Position numbers and translations under genes: made by a program
Part shown: positions 42,835-51,903 of the stretch, piece after piece
Layout of the letters: the number at the start of each line of letters is the position of its first letter
Numbering within the stretch: the first letter of the stretch is position 1
DNA from: Deltaproteobacteria bacterium HGW-Deltaproteobacteria-13
Lineage (GTDB): Bacteria > Desulfobacterota > Syntrophia > Syntrophales > Smithellaceae
Direction: 5' to 3'
Length of the DNA stretch: 64,000 nucleotides
Assembly (NCBI GenBank): GCA_002840555.1
Contig: PHBJ01000014.1
Location: 1 to 64,000, forward strand
The notes under the pieces: generated by a model
What the model saw: only the letters and a program-made list of their open reading frames with translations
Told to the model about the DNA's origin: nothing
Database searches by the model: none

Positions 42835-42952
42835 GTGTCCTCCGCTGGCGGAGGTGTCCCGATGCGAAATCGGGACGGAGGTGGATAAAGGACTTATTTG
42901 TATGGCTATATTAACACATCCACCCCCTTAATCCCCCGCCAGCGGGGGACAC
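42835..42952. repeat. MITE-like palindromic element between trpE and trpG
   Basis: The element of about 118 bases has near-matching inverted ends (GTGTCCTCCGCTGGCGGAGG and CCCCCGCCAGCGGGGGACAC). Inside these is a second inverted pair (GGAGGTGGAT...CATCCACCCCC) and a TCCCGAT-GCGAA-ATCGGGA hairpin. It is non-coding and lies inside the trp operon. Confidence 0.7.
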
Positions 42953-43024
42953 GCAAGTACAGAATGACGGAAAAGTTAATTGCGAAAAGTCTCAAGGGGC
43001 GGGGAATTTATTGAGGAGAAAAAA

Positions 43025-43594
43025 ATGATTCTAATGATCGATAATTACGATTCTTTTACATTCAACATTGTCCAGTATCTGGAGCAGATGGGCGAGAATG
43101 TCGAAGTGTATCGCAATGACAAGATAACGATGGAAGACATAAAGCGCCTTAAACCACGGGCTATTTTTCTTTCGCCGGGTCCGCGCACACCCCGCGAGGC
43201 CGGGATAACGGTGGATGTGGTTCGTGAGTTTTACAAAGATGTTCCTATCATGGGAATTTGTCTGGGGCATCAATCCATCGGTCACTCCTTTGGAGCACAA
43301 GTCGTGCGTGCCTCGCGCATCATGCACGGGAAAATATCCCCCATAAAACATGACGGCAAAACGATATTTGCCGGGCTGCCCAATCCTTTTCCCGCGGGAC
43401 GGTACCATTCGCTCATTGTCGAAAGAGAAACTTTACCCGCCTGTTTCGAAATCAGCGCGGAAACTGAAGAGGGCGAAATAATGGGATTGCGGCACAGGGA
43501 ATATCCTGTGGAGGGAATTCAGTTTCATCCGGAATCGGTTCTGACGCCGCAGGGGAAACGCATCATTAAAAACTTCTTGAAATACACAAAATAA
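43025..43594 (+). CDS. trpG: Anthranilate synthase component II (glutamine amidotransferase)
   Basis: The 189-residue class I amidotransferase has NYDSFTFN, the oxyanion segment LSPGPRTP, nucleophile Cys in [10 protein letters not shown] and catalytic His/Glu in [10 protein letters not shown]. It hydrolyses glutamine and hands ammonia to TrpE. GAGGAG before ATG 43025 fixes the start. A 244-base gap with a MITE-like element separates it from trpE. Confidence 0.96.
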   Translation: MILMIDNYDSFTFNIVQYLEQMGENVEVYRNDKITMEDIKRLKPRAIFLSPGPRTPREAGITVDVVREFYKDVPIMGICLGHQSIGHSFGAQVVRASRIMHGKISPIKHDGKTIFAGLPNPFPAGRYHSLIVERETLPACFEISAETEEGEIMGLRHREYPVEGIQFHPESVLTPQGKRIIKNFLKYTK

Positions 43595-43608
43595 AAGGAG
43601 CATTTATC

Positions 43609-44619
43609 ATGATTAAAGAAGCAATTGAAAAAGCCGTCAACAAGACCGATCTGCCGGAAGCGGAAATGATGGCGGCTATGGACGAAATCATGGAAGGCGT
43701 TGCCACTCCGGCGCAAATCGCCGCGTTCATTACGGCGCTGCGCATGAAAGGCGAAACGGTTGCGGAAGTCACCGGCGCAGCGCGCATCATGCGCCAAAAA
43801 GCCACACGCGTCAACGCCTGCTCTTCGACCATCGTGGATACCTGCGGAACGGGAGGCGACAAACTGAATACTTTTAATATATCAACGACAGCCGCCTTTG
43901 TCGCGGCGGCCGCGGGACTCACTGTAGCCAAACACGGCAACCGCGCTGTTTCCAGCGGATGCGGCAGCGCTGACGTTCTGGAAGCGCTTGGCGTCAATAT
44001 CAGCGCCGATCAGGATATCGTGGAGGAATGCGTTCAGCAAATCGGCATCGGATTTCTCTTCGCGCCTAAACTTCACGGCGCGATGAAATACGCGATCGGC
44101 CCGCGGCGGGAAATCGGCATCCGCACAATATTTAATATGCTGGGGCCGCTGACCAATCCGGCGGGAGCAACCGCGCAGCTGCTGGGCGTTTATGATACGA
44201 AACTGACGGAGATGTTCGCCGATGTATTAAAAAACATGGGCACAAAAAGAGCCTTTGTTGTTCATGGTCTGGATGGCCTGGACGAAGTCACCATCACCGG
44301 CGAAACACGCGTCGCTGAATTAAAAGACGGAATTGTCCGGACATACAACATCAATCCGGCGGATTATTTCGGAAAGCTTGATCCCTTGGAATCCATTCGC
44401 GGAGGCGATCCCGCGGTGAATGCACAAATTACCCGGGATGTTCTTTCCGGAAAAAACGGAGCACGCCGCAACGTCGTTTTAATTAACGCGGCGCTGGCGA
44501 TTGTTGCCGGAGAAAAAGCGGAAAATATCAAAGACGGATTAAAAGTCGCTGCCGATTGCATTGACAGCGGCGCGGCGGTAAAGAAACTGCAATCATTGAT
44601 TGAAATGAGCAACAGTTGA
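43609..44619 (+). CDS. trpD: Anthranilate phosphoribosyltransferase
   Basis: The 336-residue enzyme has the GTGGD motif ([17 protein letters not shown]) that binds [13 protein letters not shown] and [14 protein letters not shown], all typical of TrpD. It transfers phosphoribose to anthranilate. AAAGGAG precedes the ATG, 14 bases after trpG. Confidence 0.97.
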   Translation: MIKEAIEKAVNKTDLPEAEMMAAMDEIMEGVATPAQIAAFITALRMKGETVAEVTGAARIMRQKATRVNACSSTIVDTCGTGGDKLNTFNISTTAAFVAAAAGLTVAKHGNRAVSSGCGSADVLEALGVNISADQDIVEECVQQIGIGFLFAPKLHGAMKYAIGPRREIGIRTIFNMLGPLTNPAGATAQLLGVYDTKLTEMFADVLKNMGTKRAFVVHGLDGLDEVTITGETRVAELKDGIVRTYNINPADYFGKLDPLESIRGGDPAVNAQITRDVLSGKNGARRNVVLINAALAIVAGEKAENIKDGLKVAADCIDSGAAVKKLQSLIEMSNS

Positions 44620-44681
44620 AAGACTTTTGTCTTTCCCCGGCTTGACCGGGGAATCCAGAAAAAGAAAGGTGTTCCATTAAA

Positions 44682-44769
44682 CATCCCCCGTTTGTAAAGG
44701 GGGAATGAGGGGGATTTTGAAGAGTATCGTAAAATCCTCCCTAACCCTCCTTTAAAAAGGAGGGAATCC
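44682..44769. repeat. Paired inverted GC-rich repeat between trpD and trpC
   Basis: Two related hairpin units face each other: one has ATCCCCCGTTTGTAAAGGGGG and GAGGGGGATTTT, the other AAAATCCTCCC and CCTCCTTTAAAAAGGAGG. The same CTCC/GGGG family recurs upstream of hgcA (about 50735-50880) and between trpB and trpA (about 47428-47480). A small CCCCGG/CCGGGG hairpin also lies at 44635-44652. Confidence 0.65.
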
Positions 44770-44793
44770 TATGAGGATGACATTTAATATTAT

Positions 44794-45570
44794 ATGATTC
44801 TCGACAAAATTATTGAAACGAAAAAAGAAGAAGTAGCGCAACTGAAAAGGCAGACAACTATATCCGCTTTGCAGAAAATAATCACACAACTTGAACCCTG
44901 CCGGAATTTCCATCAGGCTCTCCGCGCTGACGCCTGCAACATTATCGCGGAAGTAAAGTGCGCGTCTCCTTCCCGCGGCAGACTTATCGCTGATTTCGAT
45001 CCGGTTTCAATTGCCGGTCTCTACGAAAAAAACGGAGCGGCCGCGATTTCCGTGCTCACCGATGAAAAATATTTTTCGGGACATAAAAATTATCTCACAC
45101 AAATCAGGCAAAATGTAATGTTGCCGCTCTTGCGCAAAGATTTTATTATCGACGAAATCCAGATTTACGAAACGCGTGCAATCGCTGCGGATGCCGTCTT
45201 GCTTATTGTGCGCGTTTTAGGGCAAAAGCTCACTGAATTCATCTTACTATCCAAGGAACTGGGTTTGAATCCTTTGGTGGAAGTGCACACGGAAGAAGAA
45301 CTGGATTTGGCGCTGGCCGCCAACGCCAACATCATCGGAATCAATAACCGGAATTTGGACACCTTTGTTACGGATATCGAAACCAGCCGCAAGCTCAGCG
45401 CGCGAATTCCCAGGGATAAAATCGTTGTGGCGGAAAGCGGCATTAAGGAAAGAAAAGACATAACATCATTGATGCGGGCGGGCATGAATGCTTTTTTAAT
45501 CGGTGAGGGATTAATCACCGCGCCGGATATCGGCAAGAAGCTGCGCGAAGTCAGAGGAGAGTTGAAGTGA
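44794..45570 (+). CDS. trpC: Indole-3-glycerol phosphate synthase
   Basis: The 258-residue TIM-barrel enzyme has the family motifs EVKCASPSRG, LRKDFIID, GINNRNLDTF and VAESGI. It converts the carboxyphenylamino-deoxyribulose phosphate into indoleglycerol phosphate. Its stop overlaps the trpF GTG start, so translation is coupled. Confidence 0.97.
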   Translation: MILDKIIETKKEEVAQLKRQTTISALQKIITQLEPCRNFHQALRADACNIIAEVKCASPSRGRLIADFDPVSIAGLYEKNGAAAISVLTDEKYFSGHKNYLTQIRQNVMLPLLRKDFIIDEIQIYETRAIAADAVLLIVRVLGQKLTEFILLSKELGLNPLVEVHTEEELDLALAANANIIGINNRNLDTFVTDIETSRKLSARIPRDKIVVAESGIKERKDITSLMRAGMNAFLIGEGLITAPDIGKKLREVRGELK

Positions 45571-46229
45571 CTGAAGTAAAAATCTGCGGGATAACCAATA
45601 AAGAAGATGCACTGTTTGCGGCGTCGTGCGGCGCCGCGGCGCTGGGCTTTATCTTTTATCCGTCATCTCCACGCTATATAAAACCTGAAAACGCCATAAA
45701 AATAATCAGAGCTTTGCCGGATGAAGTGATAAAGGTCGGCGTGTTTGTCAATGAAACACCGACCGAGATAAAAAGAGTGATGAAACATTGCGCGCTGGAT
45801 ATGCTTCAATTGCATGGTGACGAATCACCGGCGTTTTGTTGTCAGTTTCCGGCATCCATCATGATTAAAGCTGTCGAATTAAAAAACGATGATGATTTGA
45901 GCCAGGCTTTAAGTTACGATGTCGCAGCCATACTCGTGGACAGCCGTCAGGCCGGACTTTACGGCGGCACAGGTAAAAAAGCCAACTGGGAATTGGCCCG
46001 CCGCGTTAAAAATGAAAAACCGCTGATCCTTTCCGGCGGACTGAATGAAGAAAACATTGCACAAGCTCTGAAAATCGTGGCTCCGGCTGCGTTGGACATC
46101 AACAGCGGCGTGGAAGAATCACCCGGCAAAAAAGATCACACAAAACTTACACGTTTATTTGATATTATCCGGACGGCGGATACCGGGCCGGGAAACTCAC
46201 AATTAATATTTAAAAAGAGGGACCTATGA
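45567..46229 (+). CDS. trpF: Phosphoribosylanthranilate isomerase
   Basis: The 220-residue TIM barrel has the KICGIT motif with the catalytic Cys, [21 protein letters not shown] and [10 protein letters not shown], followed by the phosphate-binding [14 protein letters not shown]. It starts with GTG overlapping the trpC stop and overlaps trpB by four bases. The C-terminal tail of about 15 residues is longer than usual. Confidence 0.96.
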   Translation: MTEVKICGITNKEDALFAASCGAAALGFIFYPSSPRYIKPENAIKIIRALPDEVIKVGVFVNETPTEIKRVMKHCALDMLQLHGDESPAFCCQFPASIMIKAVELKNDDDLSQALSYDVAAILVDSRQAGLYGGTGKKANWELARRVKNEKPLILSGGLNEENIAQALKIVAPAALDINSGVEESPGKKDHTKLTRLFDIIRTADTGPGNSQLIFKKRDL

Positions 46230-47416
46230 AACAAACACTGCCTGACAAAAACGGACATTTCGGGATTTTCGGCGGACGATATGCTGCCGAAACTTTAATG
46301 CCCGCTTTAATCGAATTGGAAAAAGCGTATGAAGCAGCTCGGCAAGATAAAAACTTTCAAAAGGAATTCGCCTGGTATCAGCGGGAATATGCCGGGCGCG
46401 CGACACCCCTTTATTACGCGCGGCGGATGACCGAATCTTTACACGGAGCTAAAATTTATCTTAAACGCGAAGATTTGAATCATACCGGCTCACACAAAAT
46501 AAACAACACGCTGGGACAAGCGCTCCTGGCGCGTGAGATGGGCAAGAAAAAAGTCATCGCGGAAACAGGAGCGGGACAGCACGGCGTTGCCACGGCGACG
46601 GTTGCCGCGCTTTTCGGCATGGAATGCAAAATATTCATGGGAGAAGAAGATATTCGCCGTCAGGCGCCTAATGTTTTCCGCATGAAAATATTGGGCGCGG
46701 AAGTCGTGCCCGTGAAAAGCGGCACGGCGACCCTTAAGGACGCGATGAACGAGGCTATGCGCTACTGGGTGGGGAGCGTTCGCGACACTTTTTACATCAT
46801 CGGCACAACCGCCGGGCCGCATCCCTATCCGCGGATGGTGCGCGATTTTCAATCGGTCATCGGACGCGAAACAAAAAAACAAATCATGAAAATGGAAGGC
46901 AGAAATCCCGATGTGATGATTGCCTGCGTAGGCGGAGGCAGCAACGCCATGGGAACCTTCTATCCCTTCCGTGATGAAAAAAATGTGGCCATGTACGGCG
47001 TGGAAGCGGCTGGCTTGGGAATGAATACTTCCGAACATTCGGCCAGCATCAACGGCGGCAAAGTCGGAGTTCTGCATGGAAATAAAACTTATCTTCTGCA
47101 GGATGCCTTCGGGCAGGTGCGCGACGCCTATTCCATTGCCGCGGGTCTGGATTATCCGGGAGTGGGCCCGGAGCATGCTTATTTTCACGCAACGAAAAAA
47201 GTAAAGTATGTCACCGTAACGGATAAAGAAGCAGTCGCGGCTTTTTCCTTTTTATCCCGCAAGGAGGGCATCATTCCCGCGCTGGAGAGCGCGCACGCTG
47301 TCGCCTACGCCATGAAGATGGCGCCCAAAATGGCTAAAAATAAAATCATCGTGGTTTGCCTGTCGGGACGCGGCGACAAAGACGCCCAGACGATTATTGA
47401 AACAGGTGCGCTTTAA
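46226..47416 (+). CDS. trpB: Tryptophan synthase beta chain (TrpB1)
   Basis: The 396-residue PLP enzyme has the Schiff-base Lys in [22 protein letters not shown] and phosphate-binding [10 protein letters not shown], and C-terminal SGRGDKD. It makes tryptophan from indole and serine in a tunnel complex with TrpA. It is clearly the TrpB1 type, distinct from the TrpB2 at 30143. Its ATG overlaps the trpF stop. Confidence 0.97.
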   Translation: MKQTLPDKNGHFGIFGGRYAAETLMPALIELEKAYEAARQDKNFQKEFAWYQREYAGRATPLYYARRMTESLHGAKIYLKREDLNHTGSHKINNTLGQALLAREMGKKKVIAETGAGQHGVATATVAALFGMECKIFMGEEDIRRQAPNVFRMKILGAEVVPVKSGTATLKDAMNEAMRYWVGSVRDTFYIIGTTAGPHPYPRMVRDFQSVIGRETKKQIMKMEGRNPDVMIACVGGGSNAMGTFYPFRDEKNVAMYGVEAAGLGMNTSEHSASINGGKVGVLHGNKTYLLQDAFGQVRDAYSIAAGLDYPGVGPEHAYFHATKKVKYVTVTDKEAVAAFSFLSRKEGIIPALESAHAVAYAMKMAPKMAKNKIIVVCLSGRGDKDAQTIIETGAL

Positions 47417-47515
47417 GCACCATTTTCTTCCCTCGCCCTTGAGGGGAGAGGGCTAGGGTGAGGGTGAAAAGGGTGGGGAAGTATTAGTCGAAAACAAATG
47501 AGTGAGGATAAATAT

Positions 47516-48307
47516 ATGAAACGCATAGAAGAAAAGTTTGCAGCATTGCGCGCTAAAAAAGAAAAGGCGCTGATCGTTTATTTAACGGCCGGCGATCCTT
47601 CGCTGGACATGACCAAGAAATTAATTTTCGGTTTGGAAAAGGCCGGCGTTGATATTCTGGAAATCGGCGTTCCTTTTTCCGATCCCACTGCCGACGGGCC
47701 GGTGATTCAGGCCGCTTCACAGCGCGCCCTGAAGGCCGGAACTACGCTCGCGGGCGTACTGAAGATGGTGTCCGACGTACGCAAAGTCTCCGAAATTCCC
47801 ATCGTTCTTTTCGGCTATTTTAATCCCATTTTCGCTTATGGCGTGAAAAAATTCGCGCTGGACGCCCGCAAAGCAGGAGTCGATGGGGTTCTGGTGGTTG
47901 ATTTGCCCTACGAGGAAGCGGGGGAACTTAGAATTTACACAGATGCCTCTCAAATAGATTTTATTTCCCTGATCGCTCCCACAACCGATAAAGAAAGATT
48001 AAGCAAGATTGCCGCCTCAGCTGCGGGATTTCTTTATTACATTTCCATCACCGGCATTACAGGCACTGCCACGCCGAAAATTGACAATATCAAAACAGAA
48101 GTCGGGAAAATCCGCAAGATAACGAAATTACCGATAGCCGTTGGATTCGGCATATCGAAACCGCAGCAGGCAAAAGAAATTGCGCGCTTTGCCGACGGCG
48201 TTGTGATCGGCAGCGCGGTTGTGCGTCTGATTGACGAAAACAAAAATAATCGCGATTTGGTAGAAATAATTTCCGGTTACGTAAGCGAAATTAAGCAAGC
48301 CTTGTAA
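47516..48307 (+). CDS. trpA: Tryptophan synthase alpha chain
   Basis: The 263-residue TIM barrel has LTAGDPSLD, the catalytic Glu in [20 protein letters not shown], the catalytic Asp in [20 protein letters not shown] and the phosphate-binding GFGIS. It cleaves indoleglycerol phosphate to indole. AGGA seven bases before ATG 47516 makes this start better than ATG 47498. It is the last gene of the trp operon. Confidence 0.96.
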   Translation: MKRIEEKFAALRAKKEKALIVYLTAGDPSLDMTKKLIFGLEKAGVDILEIGVPFSDPTADGPVIQAASQRALKAGTTLAGVLKMVSDVRKVSEIPIVLFGYFNPIFAYGVKKFALDARKAGVDGVLVVDLPYEEAGELRIYTDASQIDFISLIAPTTDKERLSKIAASAAGFLYYISITGITGTATPKIDNIKTEVGKIRKITKLPIAVGFGISKPQQAKEIARFADGVVIGSAVVRLIDENKNNRDLVEIISGYVSEIKQAL

Positions 48308-48355
48308 CAGGATGATGATCGTTCGCGCGGAACAGAAATGCGTTCGCAGCCGAAT

Positions 48356-48931
48356 TCATAATGTGAATAACGTCCCTCTGCTGAAACGTACATCCAATGT
48401 TGATACCTGCTTCAACCCGCAGGATTCCGCGACTTTTACTATATGATTATAACGGGACAGAATAACGTGAAACTTTGGTTCAACAACGGCATAATATGCT
48501 CCAGGCTTTAAAGTGTTCATCACCTGCTTAAAAAGCAGATCGGGATTACCGACTTCATGCACCATCCAGAAGGAGAGGGCAAAATCCACTTTCTGGTCAA
48601 CAAGAATGTCATCCTTCCGTGCCTTGATAATGTTGACTCTATTCCGGAGATCGTTTTTTTCAAGATTTCTTTTAAGCTTTTCAATCATTCTATCCTGAAT
48701 ATCGACGGCGATAACCTTTCCGTTTTCGCCGACCATTTTGGCAAGGGGAATGGTAAAATATCCCGGTCCGCAACCGATGTCGAGAACAGTGTCGCCTTTT
48801 TTGATCCAGGGACTGAAAATTTTTTCCGGATCGTGAAACATTTTTCTGATTCCATTATTAAGAGAAAAAGATAGCCATGAAGGACAGACGTGGGAATCCA
48901 TTAACAACATGTCTCTGATTTTTTGCAGCAT
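48356..48931 (-). CDS. Class I SAM-dependent methyltransferase
   Basis: The 191-residue protein has the SAM-binding motif I VLDIGCGPGYFTIPLAKMV, an acidic motif II VIAVDIQ and motif for post-I FALSFWMVHEV. The N-terminal SHVCPSWLSF is shared by a common anaerobe group of uncharacterised methyltransferases. GGAG supports the start. It is downstream of hgcB on the same strand but 215 bases and a repeat away, so it may or may not be co-transcribed. The substrate is unknown. Confidence 0.85.
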   Translation of the reverse strand: MLQKIRDMLLMDSHVCPSWLSFSLNNGIRKMFHDPEKIFSPWIKKGDTVLDIGCGPGYFTIPLAKMVGENGKVIAVDIQDRMIEKLKRNLEKNDLRNRVNIIKARKDDILVDQKVDFALSFWMVHEVGNPDLLFKQVMNTLKPGAYYAVVEPKFHVILSRYNHIVKVAESCGLKQVSTLDVRFSRGTLFTL

Positions 48932-49011
48932 AGAATCTCCTACTGAATGATTTGATATATTATTAATAGTCTCATAATAGTATTCATATTCGGGCCCTTA
49001 TTGTCTTTAGT

Positions 49012-49082
49012 TGTCTTCCCGGCGAAGGCCGGGAACCCGTTTCAACAATTCCTGGATGCCGGCCTTCGCCGGCATGACAAAT
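49012..49082. repeat. Paired GC-rich hairpins between the methyltransferase and hgcB genes
   Basis: TTCCCGGCGAAGGCCGGGAA and GCCGGCCTTCGCCGGC are two compact hairpins with related arms, again ending in ATGAC. They belong to the dispersed short-hairpin family seen elsewhere in the window. Confidence 0.6.
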
Positions 49083-49146
49083 GTGCATTTAATGATGAGA
49101 CTGTTAATAATTGTTTAGCAAAATAAATATCAAGAATCACAGGATA

Positions 49147-49476
49147 TCAACCACAGCAACCGCTTTTGCTTTTCGTGGTTGTGTCACTAATATCAACAGG
49201 TCCGCAACAGCACTCTCCATTGTTGCGTCCCAGCATGGAGTTAATCACGGCAGCAGCACAGCCGACCCCGGATTCCACGGCAATGGCATTGGCGGGGCAA
49301 TTCAGAGAGCATGCGCCGCATTCCATGCAGGCATCACGATTTTGTATCACCACATGTTTGCTGTTCATTTTAAACACTTCATGGGGACAAACATCCAGAC
49401 ACATACCGCAGCCCGTGCATTTGTTTTCGTCCAACTGCAGCGTAACAACATTTTTAAGATAAACCGAATTTTTCAT
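49147..49476 (-). CDS. hgcB: Mercury methylation ferredoxin HgcB
   Basis: The 109-residue protein has two [4Fe-4S] motifs (CTGCGMCLDVCPHEVF, CMECGACSLNCP), a conserved extra Cys at position 73 in SGVGCAAAVI, and a Cys-rich C-terminal tail (ECCCG...SGCCG). These are the hallmarks of HgcB, which reduces the corrinoid of HgcA and may hand over Hg(II) from its Cys tail. AGGGG before ATG 49476 fixes the start. It follows hgcA after 89 bases, the standard order. Confidence 0.95.
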   Translation of the reverse strand: MKNSVYLKNVVTLQLDENKCTGCGMCLDVCPHEVFKMNSKHVVIQNRDACMECGACSLNCPANAIAVESGVGCAAAVINSMLGRNNGECCCGPVDISDTTTKSKSGCCG

Positions 49477-49565
49477 TTTAATTTTCCCCTCTGTCATTCC
49501 TGCATGGTCCTGGCCTGCATTCAATCCCACGCATGTGGGATGGGAATGACAAAAATATTAAACTC

Positions 49566-50702
49566 CTAATAAATCAATATCGCGCCCATCCACATGAGCA
49601 CACCGGCAGCGCCGCAAGCGATCTCCAGAGGCAGCGCCCAGCGCATTTCCTTTTTTACTCCCGATAAGGAAGTATAGGTAGACGCACCAGTAAAATTCAT
49701 TGCCAGATAACCCGACACGGCAGGAATGATAAGGAACCAGGCCAGAGCTTCCATTCTGCCCGCCCATGCCGATAAATTGATACCCCGCAGGTAAAGGATA
49801 ATCAGGGCGATAACCATACCGATCGAAAACCCCTTTATGGAAAACGCCCGCCCCGGAAGATACGGGAGCAGCAGCGGATTGAGCACAGCGCCGCCGATGA
49901 TAGCGCAAAGGAATGCCCAGACGGCAAACAAACCGAAGCTCGCAGCGTTTGTCCAAAACGCTGAAGGGCCTGCTATAGCGGCGAAAAGAAACAATAGCGG
50001 AGCAATCATCAGAAAAGGCTTTATCGTTTCTACAAGCTCAATGGGAATCAGCACGGCTCTTTCTTTTAAGGGAAAAGTAATTATCCGCATTTGCGCGGTT
50101 GTCTGGAAACCGCCATCGAGATAAGCAGGCAAATCCTCCGCGCGAACCGGCCCGTACTGAACCTTAAAGCCGGACATTTGTTTCACCTTGTGAGCGGCGA
50201 CTCCCGGAGCGCCCAATTGAGGAAGGATCAATTTCCTGTGGCTGACGATATTTTTCAGGCTGCTTGATTCTATTCTTCTCACCAGTTCATCCGTGCCGAA
50301 AGTTCCCTTGCCCGCGGCGCACCAGACATTAATTCCTTTTGTGTCCAGCACCAAAATCCATCCGGAGCGTTCCGCCAGAGCCTGTCTTAAACGGTCAAAG
50401 CTCATCTTGTAATTGGCGGAAACGAAAACCGGCGAGCTATTATCCGGCGTTCCCAGCGCGTAAATCCCGGGGTTTACGCTGTAATCCATTCTGCCTACGC
50501 CCCAGCGCGCCTTGATTGAACCCCAGCGATCCTGCCAAACAAGCGCTGAAGATACCTGCGGCAGTCTGCCTGCCGGTGTATCAACAAAACCGCTGACAAA
50601 AGATTGATCCAAATCCGGTACAGTTTTTTCAGATGCCGCAACCGCGACACCGCAACCGCAATCCGATTGCTCCTGAATGATAGGAAATTCAAATTTATCC
50701 AT
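49566..50702 (-). CDS. hgcA: Mercury methylation corrinoid protein HgcA
   Basis: The 378-residue protein has the HgcA signature cap helix NVWCAAGKGTFGT (N125 to T137), whose Cys128 is the expected lower axial ligand to cobalt in the corrinoid, and five C-terminal membrane helices (about residues 225-375). HgcA transfers a methyl group to Hg(II). An N-terminal extension of about 35 residues relative to the best-known HgcA carries a CGCG pair (15-18). GAGGA before the ATG supports the start. The upstream neighbour is a MarR-type regulator gene. Confidence 0.96.
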   Translation of the reverse strand: MDKFEFPIIQEQSDCGCGVAVAASEKTVPDLDQSFVSGFVDTPAGRLPQVSSALVWQDRWGSIKARWGVGRMDYSVNPGIYALGTPDNSSPVFVSANYKMSFDRLRQALAERSGWILVLDTKGINVWCAAGKGTFGTDELVRRIESSSLKNIVSHRKLILPQLGAPGVAAHKVKQMSGFKVQYGPVRAEDLPAYLDGGFQTTAQMRIITFPLKERAVLIPIELVETIKPFLMIAPLLFLFAAIAGPSAFWTNAASFGLFAVWAFLCAIIGGAVLNPLLLPYLPGRAFSIKGFSIGMVIALIILYLRGINLSAWAGRMEALAWFLIIPAVSGYLAMNFTGASTYTSLSGVKKEMRWALPLEIACGAAGVLMWMGAILIY

Positions 50703-50732
50703 TACAATTCCTCATAAAAAAATCACTGATAA

Positions 50733-50880
50733 TCCCCCTCTTTCCCCAAGAGGGGCCAGGGGAGATTTTTGCTTCAGTAAAAACTCCCTCCTTTTCTAAA
50801 GGAGGAGCGGGGTGGATTTTACCGATAACTAAAGAATCCCTCTTCATCTCCCTTTAGCAAAGGAAGAAAATTAATTTTCG
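50733..50880. repeat. Cluster of CTCC/GGGG repeats upstream of hgcA
   Basis: Three related units occur in a row: AATCCCCCTC...GGGGAGATTTT, ACTCCCTCC...GGGGTGGATTTT and a degenerate AATCCCTCTTC...CAAAGGAAG. Each can form a hairpin. They fill the space between the MarR gene and hgcA, so they could act as transcript-stability or termination signals. Confidence 0.6.
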
Positions 50881-50937
50881 AAAGATCGCTCACTCCATTG
50901 CTACCATCATACGCAACACTCAGATTGTTGCTTCACA

Positions 50938-51399
50938 CTAATAGCAACTGCAACTATCCGCTGAATTTTTTATAGCCGTAATAAAAATTTTGACCGATTC
51001 CAATACATCGGTTCTTTTTTTAGAAGGTATATTGCCCAGCGCCCTTTCGAAAAAATCTGTCAGGCACACCAGAACCTTTTTGTGAGTTTCCCGGCCTTCC
51101 TTAGTTAAGGAAAGCTTGACCGCGCGGGAATCATGAGCCGCCTTCTCCCGTTTTATCAGCCCTTTTTTTATCAGAGGATTGACCAGTCGCGTGGTTGTGC
51201 TTTTCTCGACGGAAAGAAGCTTGTGCAGATCGGCCATATGCAGTTCTTTTTCCTTCGCCACCGCATCGAGAATCAGAAACTGATGAAAGGTGACGCCTTC
51301 GCAAAAAGCCCCATCCTGACAGCAACATCGCATGACCTGCGAAAGGCCGCCAAACACTTCCATTAACTCTCGACTGTTTTCTTTTATCTGTATCAACAT
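50938..51399 (-). CDS. MarR-family transcriptional regulator with Cys clusters
   Basis: The 153-residue protein has the MarR winged-helix (MADLHKLLSVEKSTTTRLVNPLIKK region with the DSRAVKLSLT wing). It has unusual cysteines: RCCCQDGAFC near residues 24-32 and a CSCY end. Such Cys groups could bind a soft metal or sense redox. The ATG at 51399 follows a TTGACA/TATTAT promoter so closely that the mRNA may be leaderless. It is upstream of hgcA on the same strand, so it is a candidate regulator of hgcAB. Confidence 0.85.
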   Translation of the reverse strand: MLIQIKENSRELMEVFGGLSQVMRCCCQDGAFCEGVTFHQFLILDAVAKEKELHMADLHKLLSVEKSTTTRLVNPLIKKGLIKREKAAHDSRAVKLSLTKEGRETHKKVLVCLTDFFERALGNIPSKKRTDVLESVKIFITAIKNSADSCSCY

Positions 51400-51433
51400 G
51401 GTTGTATAATACAACTAAATTTGAATTTGTCAA
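51399..51433 (-). promoter_or_regulatory. MarR-gene promoter overlapped by a perfect 15-bp palindrome
   Basis: On the minus strand TTGACA (51433-51428), 16 bases, then TATTAT (51411-51406) form a good sigma-70 promoter. GTTGTATAATACAAC (51401-51415) is a perfect palindrome covering the -10 box and the bases just before the start codon. This is the normal layout for autorepression by a MarR dimer. Confidence 0.7.
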
Positions 51434-51903
51434 GGGGAAAAATAATGGCACTCGCTGAGAACAAACGAATTGAAGCTCAAAACGTATTAAGAGTCCAATA
51501 ATAATAACGACATTGGACCTATGGACACTACAGTCGTCACTCCGGCTCCAAGACCGGCGAATGCAAGGGGGCCCCGTTTAAATAATTCTGGATTCCGGCA
51601 AGCCCCCTGCCGGAATGATCAATGTATCGGCTATTATGGGATAATTAATAATAAATTGAGAATTGCCATTTGCCCTGCTTCATCAGACATTGCCGGTAAG
51701 CGATAAGTCCTCTTTTTTGCCATACGGCCGCAAGGGATATAATTGTAATAATATGTAGTAATTGGTAATATTTTGTTGACAAATGGATGTTGGTAGAATA
51801 ACAAAACGTCCCATAACCCTATGGATAACAAAGCTTATGTCGTTACATAAAAAAAAACGGAATCAGTTCATTCAGGACTGTTCGATTTAATGATGGAGGG
51901 AAT
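51434..51903. other. Non-coding region with a hairpin repeat before the FN3 lipoprotein
   Basis: No credible gene is visible. TCCGGCAAGCCCCCTGCCGGA (about 51594-51614) is another short hairpin of the dispersed ATGAC-ending family. The region becomes A/T-rich towards 51850. GGAGGG at 51895-51900 is the ribosome-binding site of the next gene. Confidence 0.4.

Noticed and set aside
42835-42952. A possible CRISPR-like or attenuator structure between trpE and trpG
   Set aside because: The element is a single palindromic unit with no spaced direct repeats and no T-run; a MITE/REP-like repeat fits better.
51480-51640. A possible cyclic-di-GMP (GEMM) riboswitch upstream of the FN3 lipoprotein
   Set aside because: Some GC-rich hairpin pieces resemble it, but the conserved core bases are not found.
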